Assembly (NCBI RefSeq): GCF_001444405.1
Contig: NZ_CP013187.1
Coordinates: 124,001-188,000 of the forward strand
Direction: 5' to 3'
DNA length: 64,000 bases
DNA from: Pseudoalteromonas phenolica
GTDB lineage: Bacteria > Pseudomonadota > Gammaproteobacteria > Enterobacterales > Alteromonadaceae
Shown: positions 59,858 to 64,000 of the stretch, one piece after another
Position numbering within the stretch: the first letter of the stretch is position 1
Layout of the letters: the number at the start of each line of letters is the position of its first letter
The notes under the pieces: model-generated
The model's input: the letters and a program-made list of their open reading frames with translations, nothing else
Databases searched by the model: none
Told to the model about the DNA's origin: nothing
Program-made: the position numbers and the translations under genes

Positions 59858-62038
59858 TTATGAACTTGAGTAGAGTATTATTTCGTTGTATTTGTTATTT
59901 AAAACTGAAAATAATAAACGATCATTCTGAATATTAAATTTAGAGACATATACATTAGATTTAAGCTCTTTGGAAATATCTAACATGAACTCAAGAGAAG
60001 GATGTCCATTCAGTTTTAACTTGAATACCTTGCCATCATCTATGGTTAGAAAAATGCCATTTTCGCTGCTTGCTAAATATACTTTTTCAGCACTGTTGAA
60101 TTCAGTATTTATTTCTTTAAGTGAAAGTGACTCACCCTTGTGTTCGGTGTTAAGGTCGAGAAAATGAATAGTATGCTGTTTATCTAGCACAATAAGCGTG
60201 TCATTATTTAGCCAATCAATACTGATCGGTTGAGCGATATCCACTTCAAGCGTGGTGCTTAGCTTGGTGTTGTGAACAAGTACTTTTCTTTGTCCGAGTT
60301 CTTGGTCTGAAACAATCGCTGCGATCAGGTTATTTTTGAGCCTAGCAGACAAAACTCTATAGTTAAGCGCTATCTCTTTTTCGACCGAAAGTTCAGGTGT
60401 ATTCAATAAAAAATACTTGCCACTATGCAAAGAGCGAGCAAAGACTGTGTTGCTCTCAGTGTCACTATCATATGGCCAATCAACTTCTTCTGCGGTTTTA
60501 ATGGGGTGATAGTTACCATCCTTAATCTTAACTAGTTTGTAGTCTTTTGCATTGACGCCTGCGACTGCAGCAATATGTGTATTGCTTCCAATATAATGAG
60601 TTGTACTTTCATATACACCAGGGCGAGCAAAATGCGTGAAGCGTTTACTCGTCATATTATATTCTAAGCTATCGTGATGATATGGATAGGTAGAAGTTAG
60701 TAACGTTTTACTACCAATTGGAATGGTATATTGCTTTAGAGGCATAGGCATACTAATCGTGCCTAATAATTCTTTTCCTTTTATATCAAACTGGTGCATT
60801 AATTGAGCTCCGCGGGTAAACCAGCTTAATATTCCTGTTTTTTCATTAAAACTTGCTGACCATATCCGCTCACTGAGATCCGCGATTTTCTCTAAGTTAT
60901 GGCCATTTTCACCGATCATAAAGAGTTGATACCCAGAAGTTGTTTCTCTTTCGAAGATGATTCTTTGCGGCTTGGTTGTGATTGCTACAATATAATCGCC
61001 TTGCCCGATAGAGCTTGGCGTTGTGATCCTAAAGCTACTATTATCCCTTAGGTTATGCTTAAAAAGAGCGTTGGTATAACCATTTTCGTTTTGCATACTC
61101 TTTTCATGAATAATGTTGTTTGGTGTAAGAGAGAAAATATTCCCAAGTCTAGGAAGGTTCGTGAATTTATCACAACTCAGCAGTTCACTGATATGTGGGG
61201 AGTCTGAGTGAAAGTTAGTGATTGACCAAACGCCACAAGTTGTTTGTTGTGTAGCTTCACTATTAGGCACTGGCTTAAAAATAGAGAAAAATATTTTTTG
61301 ATTGTCTGCAGACCAGCCTTTTAAGCTTACTTCAGAGTAGGGTAAATTAATTCTCTTATGTGTCTGAGTCGCAAAGTCGAAAAGATATATTTCAGTCGTT
61401 GATAGCTCTTCTCTCTCTGTATAGAGTTGATAAGCTAGGGTGTGCTGATCAGGTGATAAATAGAGATTATTATGACCTCCCTGATACCATGATAAAGGGG
61501 TGGGTGTTAGCTGGATACTTTGTGTGTTGCTAGTTGTCAGTACTTCTTTTTCTGATTCTTTTGGAAAAAGGAAAATGATAGCCATGATAGTGGCAAAAAA
61601 CACTGCCCCTGCAGAAAAATAAAGCCGGTTATTACTAGATTTGCCTACCTCTTTATCGGTAATACTGGGTTTTGTAGGCTTTAACGCAGTACGCGTTTGC
61701 TCTGTGGTGCATGAAAGCGCCTCAACAGGTAAGAACAGAGAATAGCCCTTTCGGTAGTGGGTTTTTATCGATAGACCTGGTTCGAGCTCTGATTTTAAGG
61801 TCTTTCTAAGTTCAGAAATGGCGCGATTAATCGCATTATCATCAACAAACCCTTTTTGCCAAACCTGCTCTATAAGCTCCTGTCGCGTGATGATGCGTTC
61901 ATTATTCAGAATAAAGTACTCGAGTAACTTAAATGATAGAGGGTCAAGTTCTCGTTTTTGTGCGCCATCCGTGATGGATTGTGTTGCGAAGTCACAGATC
62001 CAGGCGCCAATCTTGTAACGTGCCATTCTCGAACTCAA
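59858..62038 (-). CDS. Winged-helix transmembrane regulator with PD40-type propeller (second copy)
   Basis: 726 residues. Winged helix 5-104 (LSFKLLEYFI, NAINRAISELRKTLK, HYRKGYSLFL), one transmembrane helix about 138-158 and a long periplasmic beta-propeller-like region. Same architecture as the gene at 4410-6494 but highly diverged. A TTG start at 62038 has AAGGA seven bases upstream; ATG 62026 is a good alternative. Inserted between mtnA and mtnDCB, which normally stand together, so it is either an unrelated insertion or a regulator of neighbouring genes. Ligand unknown. Confidence 0.83.
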   Translation of the reverse strand: MSSRMARYKIGAWICDFATQSITDGAQKRELDPLSFKLLEYFILNNERIITRQELIEQVWQKGFVDDNAINRAISELRKTLKSELEPGLSIKTHYRKGYSLFLPVEALSCTTEQTRTALKPTKPSITDKEVGKSSNNRLYFSAGAVFFATIMAIIFLFPKESEKEVLTTSNTQSIQLTPTPLSWYQGGHNNLYLSPDQHTLAYQLYTEREELSTTEIYLFDFATQTHKRINLPYSEVSLKGWSADNQKIFFSIFKPVPNSEATQQTTCGVWSITNFHSDSPHISELLSCDKFTNLPRLGNIFSLTPNNIIHEKSMQNENGYTNALFKHNLRDNSSFRITTPSSIGQGDYIVAITTKPQRIIFERETTSGYQLFMIGENGHNLEKIADLSERIWSASFNEKTGILSWFTRGAQLMHQFDIKGKELLGTISMPMPLKQYTIPIGSKTLLTSTYPYHHDSLEYNMTSKRFTHFARPGVYESTTHYIGSNTHIAAVAGVNAKDYKLVKIKDGNYHPIKTAEEVDWPYDSDTESNTVFARSLHSGKYFLLNTPELSVEKEIALNYRVLSARLKNNLIAAIVSDQELGQRKVLVHNTKLSTTLEVDIAQPISIDWLNNDTLIVLDKQHTIHFLDLNTEHKGESLSLKEINTEFNSAEKVYLASSENGIFLTIDDGKVFKLKLNGHPSLEFMLDISKELKSNVYVSKFNIQNDRLLFSVLNNKYNEIILYSSS

Positions 62039-62140
62039 GTTCGTTTCCTTGCAATTTTGTTAATAGTGCTTTGTTGACAGGCGCAATTAAAAACTGAAAC
62101 AGCTGATATTTCAAGGGTAATGCTGTTAATAATAGTGGAT

Positions 62141-62159
62141 AAGCCTCGCGAAGAGGCTT
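62141..62159 (-). terminator. Weak terminator after mtnD
   Basis: Stem AAGCCTC / GAGGCTT, loop GCGAA, 19-37 bp after the mtnD stop. No strong T-run. Confidence 0.45.
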
Positions 62160-62177
62160 GATAGATTTTGCTATAGC

Positions 62178-62720
62178 TTAATCTAAAATAGGAAATTGTG
62201 TGGCAATGTCACTGTGAGTACTATTTGCAACCCAACCCGCTTCGTTATTGAAAAAGCGAATGGCGGTAAACTCAGGGTCGCTGCCCATATCAAACCAATG
62301 TTGAGTGTTTGCTGGTACAGAAATTAAATCACCTTGCTGGCATAGCACTTGATAAACGCACTCGTTTAAATGCAAACAAAATAGCCCTTGACCTTTCACA
62401 AAGAAGCGCACTTCATCTTCGCTGTGAGTATGCTCGAATAAAAACTTTTGTCTTAATTCGGCGGCATTTGGGTTGCCTTTGGCCAACGAGATAACGTCTA
62501 CGGTTTGGTAGCCACCATCTTGTTGTACGCGGGCAATGTCATCCGCGTAGGCTGAAATAATATCTGCTTGTGTACTTTCGACTGCAATTTCGGCATTTGC
62601 TTGCCATTGCTCGAATAACACGCCAGCTTTGTTTAGCTCGGTTTGAATGGTTTTAAAGTCTGCGCTTTGGAAGATTGCTTGCGCAGGCTCATCATGGCGG
62701 TAGATGGTTAAATTACTCAT
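62178..62720 (-). CDS. mtnD: Acireductone dioxygenase
   Basis: 180 residues of the cupin fold. Metal ligands in the block EHTHSEDEVRFFVKG (two His, Glu) and the later His in NTQHWFDMG, as in all ARD enzymes. Converts acireductone to 2-keto-4-methylthiobutyrate (iron form) or to the off-pathway products (nickel form). Overlaps mtnC by 4 bp. Confidence 0.97.
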   Translation of the reverse strand: MSNLTIYRHDEPAQAIFQSADFKTIQTELNKAGVLFEQWQANAEIAVESTQADIISAYADDIARVQQDGGYQTVDVISLAKGNPNAAELRQKFLFEHTHSEDEVRFFVKGQGLFCLHLNECVYQVLCQQGDLISVPANTQHWFDMGSDPEFTAIRFFNNEAGWVANSTHSDIATQFPILD

Positions 62721-63403
62721 ACAAATAACGCTTCATTAAATTGTGTAAAATCTTCGATAAATGGGTGTGTATCACTACGAGCTTGGTCATCGCGCCATAG
62801 CTGCAAGGTATGCATACCTGCCGCTTTCGCTGCGTCTAACTCGGCTAACACATCGCTTAAAAATACCACTTCATTGGCTGCAAAAGGGACCTGCGCCAAG
62901 ATATTTTCATAAGAGGCTTGCTCTTTTTTGCCACCGACTTTGGTGTCGAAATAGTCAGCGAATAACGGACGAATATCGCCAAAATCAGAGTATTCAAATA
63001 ACAAATGTTGTGCTTTTACTGAGCCCGAAGAATACACATACAACTCACGGCCATCGGCTTTTTGCTCAGCAAGAAACTGTTGTGCGTCTGGGTAGATGTG
63101 GCCGGTAAAGTCACCTTGTTGGTAACCTGTTTGCCAGATCAAACCTTGTAGTTGTTTGAGTGGCGTGATTTTTTTATCTTCAGCTATCCAACCAAGTAGG
63201 GCATCAATGACAGAGCTTAATGGCGCGTTAGGTTGTGCGATTTCGGCTTTTACCGCCAGTATTTGCTCAGCGACTTCTGGTTTGTCTTGATTTTGCTCGA
63301 CAAATTGCGCAAGGTGTTGAGCGGCGTAGGGGAACAGGATGTCTTTCACGAATGAGATACGAGTGATGGTGCCTTCAATATCTGTGATGATGGCTTTGAT
63401 CAT
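62717..63403 (-). CDS. mtnC: Enolase-phosphatase E1
   Basis: 228 residues of the HAD superfamily. Unusual first motif DIEGTITRISFVKDILFPYA (nucleophile Asp7 or so, Glu two residues on) is diagnostic of MtnC; motif II SSGSVKAQ and motif III FLSDVLAELDAA follow. It catalyses two steps, enolisation and dephosphorylation. Overlaps mtnB and mtnD by 4 bp, so a coupled mtnB-C-D operon. Confidence 0.97.
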   Translation of the reverse strand: MIKAIITDIEGTITRISFVKDILFPYAAQHLAQFVEQNQDKPEVAEQILAVKAEIAQPNAPLSSVIDALLGWIAEDKKITPLKQLQGLIWQTGYQQGDFTGHIYPDAQQFLAEQKADGRELYVYSSGSVKAQHLLFEYSDFGDIRPLFADYFDTKVGGKKEQASYENILAQVPFAANEVVFLSDVLAELDAAKAAGMHTLQLWRDDQARSDTHPFIEDFTQFNEALFV

Positions 63404-64000
63404 AACGCTGACTCCAATTTAATGCGTTCTAATTCACAGGCGAATAAAAATTCGAGCCCTTCAATATGGCGACGGGTTTCAGCCACACTATTACCCATGG
63501 CATATAAACCATGGCCGCGGATCAACACGCCATGCACGACAGGCTCCGATTGATGACGCTGTGCAACAAGCTCTGCCAGTCTGTCTATGTCTTGATCATT
63601 GTCGAAAATAGCAATCTTCAATGCGTCTTCATGGCTGCGAACACCCCGTAACGATTTTTGCATCTCATAACCTTGTATAGATAAGGTGTCACCTTTAATA
63701 AAGCGTGATAACACAGTGGCGGCGACTGAGTGAGTATGCAGTACACATTCAGTATCAGGCTGAAGTTGATACAGCTTTAAATGCAGTGCTGTTTCAGCTG
63801 AAGGCTTTCCACTACCTGCGGTGATTTCGCCTTGTTGATTAAGTTCTAAGAAATGCTCAGATGCTAAGTGGCCTTTATCGTAACCACTGGCAGTCACAAC
63901 AAAGCCAGTTTCTGTTTTAATTGAGAAGTTTCCACCTGTCGCGGGTACCCAGCCTTTTTGACTTACCCAACGGCCCGCTTCTATCAGTGCGCTTTTTGCG
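63400..64000 (-). CDS. mtnB: Methylthioribulose-1-phosphate dehydratase (5' end cut by window edge)
   Basis: Class II aldolase fold. Reading is open through the window edge, so the N-terminus is missing; the internal GTG at 63897 is not the start. Visible blocks: WVPATGGNFS (substrate site), TASGYDKGHL, metal ligands in LHTHSVAATVL and GVLIRGHGLYAMG. Dehydrates methylthioribulose-1-phosphate. First gene of the mtnB-C-D operon. Confidence 0.96.
   Translation of the reverse strand, partial: AKSALIEAGRWVSQKGWVPATGGNFSIKTETGFVVTASGYDKGHLASEHFLELNQQGEITAGSGKPSAETALHLKLYQLQPDTECVLHTHSVAATVLSRFIKGDTLSIQGYEMQKSLRGVRSHEDALKIAIFDNDQDIDRLAELVAQRHQSEPVVHGVLIRGHGLYAMGNSVAETRRHIEGLEFLFACELERIKLESAL

Overview
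The window reads as a chromosomal segment of a marine gammaproteobacterium of the Alteromonadales, most like Pseudoalteromonas. The evidence is moderate GC, a large TonB-dependent receptor, winged-helix/PD40 transmembrane regulators, a secreted trypsin with a chitin-binding tail, EF-hand exoproteins, a poly-HAMP chemoreceptor, and conserved gammaproteobacterial gene blocks (murB-birA-coaX / tRNA-tuf; yheS-yheT-yheU / yheV-slyX-fkpA; rsd-hemE; glrK-yfhG-glrR). No prophage, insertion sequence, CRISPR array or rRNA was found.

Layout. 1-9.2 kb: a cut metallophosphoesterase, a TonB receptor divergent from a winged-helix/PD40 regulator, a small Cys-rich exoprotein next to a trypsin-CBM5/12 protease, and three tandem EF-hand proteins. 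9.4-12.8 kb: the GlrK/YfhG/GlrR envelope-stress system, preceded by a sigma54-type promoter and a dyad. 12.8-16.1 kb: a CI/LexA-type S24 repressor and ahpC-ahpF, with a long imperfect palindromic repeat between the two ahp genes. 16.3-21 kb: a galactofuranose pair (glf plus a WbbI-like transferase), a DUF2975/XRE operon and a YdjM-like membrane protein. 21-24.7 kb: an NtrC-class two-component system divergent from a secreted Pro-rich protein. 24.7-34.7 kb: a chemoreceptor with nine consecutive HAMP-like units, a PD40-amidohydrolase, a 7TM hybrid kinase and a CsgD-like regulator. 34.9-38 kb: hinT, a DUF2057 protein and an M1 aminopeptidase. 38-42.6 kb: murB-birA-coaX, four tRNAs and tuf. 42.6-44 kb: an accessory stretch with a leftover tuf tail, degenerate hairpin repeats and two unknown genes. 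44-48 kb: an M19 dipeptidase, a barrel-like protein and a LytS/LytTR pair. 48-56.9 kb: the yhe/slyX/fkpA/rsd/hemE block with a candidate small RNA. 57-64 kb: methionine salvage genes mtnK, mtnA, mtnD, mtnC, mtnB, interrupted by a small exoprotein gene and a second winged-helix/PD40 regulator.

The best candidate for an undescribed system is at 21.0-24.7 kb. The periplasmic sensor region of the histidine kinase and the divergently encoded secreted protein share the same landmarks in the same order: KVVF, a 12-13 residue spacer, PPxPPLP, then a Pro-rich linker and an FxF strand. The secreted gene is preceded by two dyads centred 22 bp apart and a -24/-12-like element, as expected for control by the neighbouring sigma54 activator. 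This suggests a CpxP-like feedback loop built on a shared domain. Other leads are a candidate ~114-nt small RNA between rsd and hemE (promoter and terminator both legible), a hairpin that encloses the start codon of a LytS-type kinase, four contiguous MetJ-type boxes between mtnK and mtnA, and a leftover tuf 3' end behind the live tuf.
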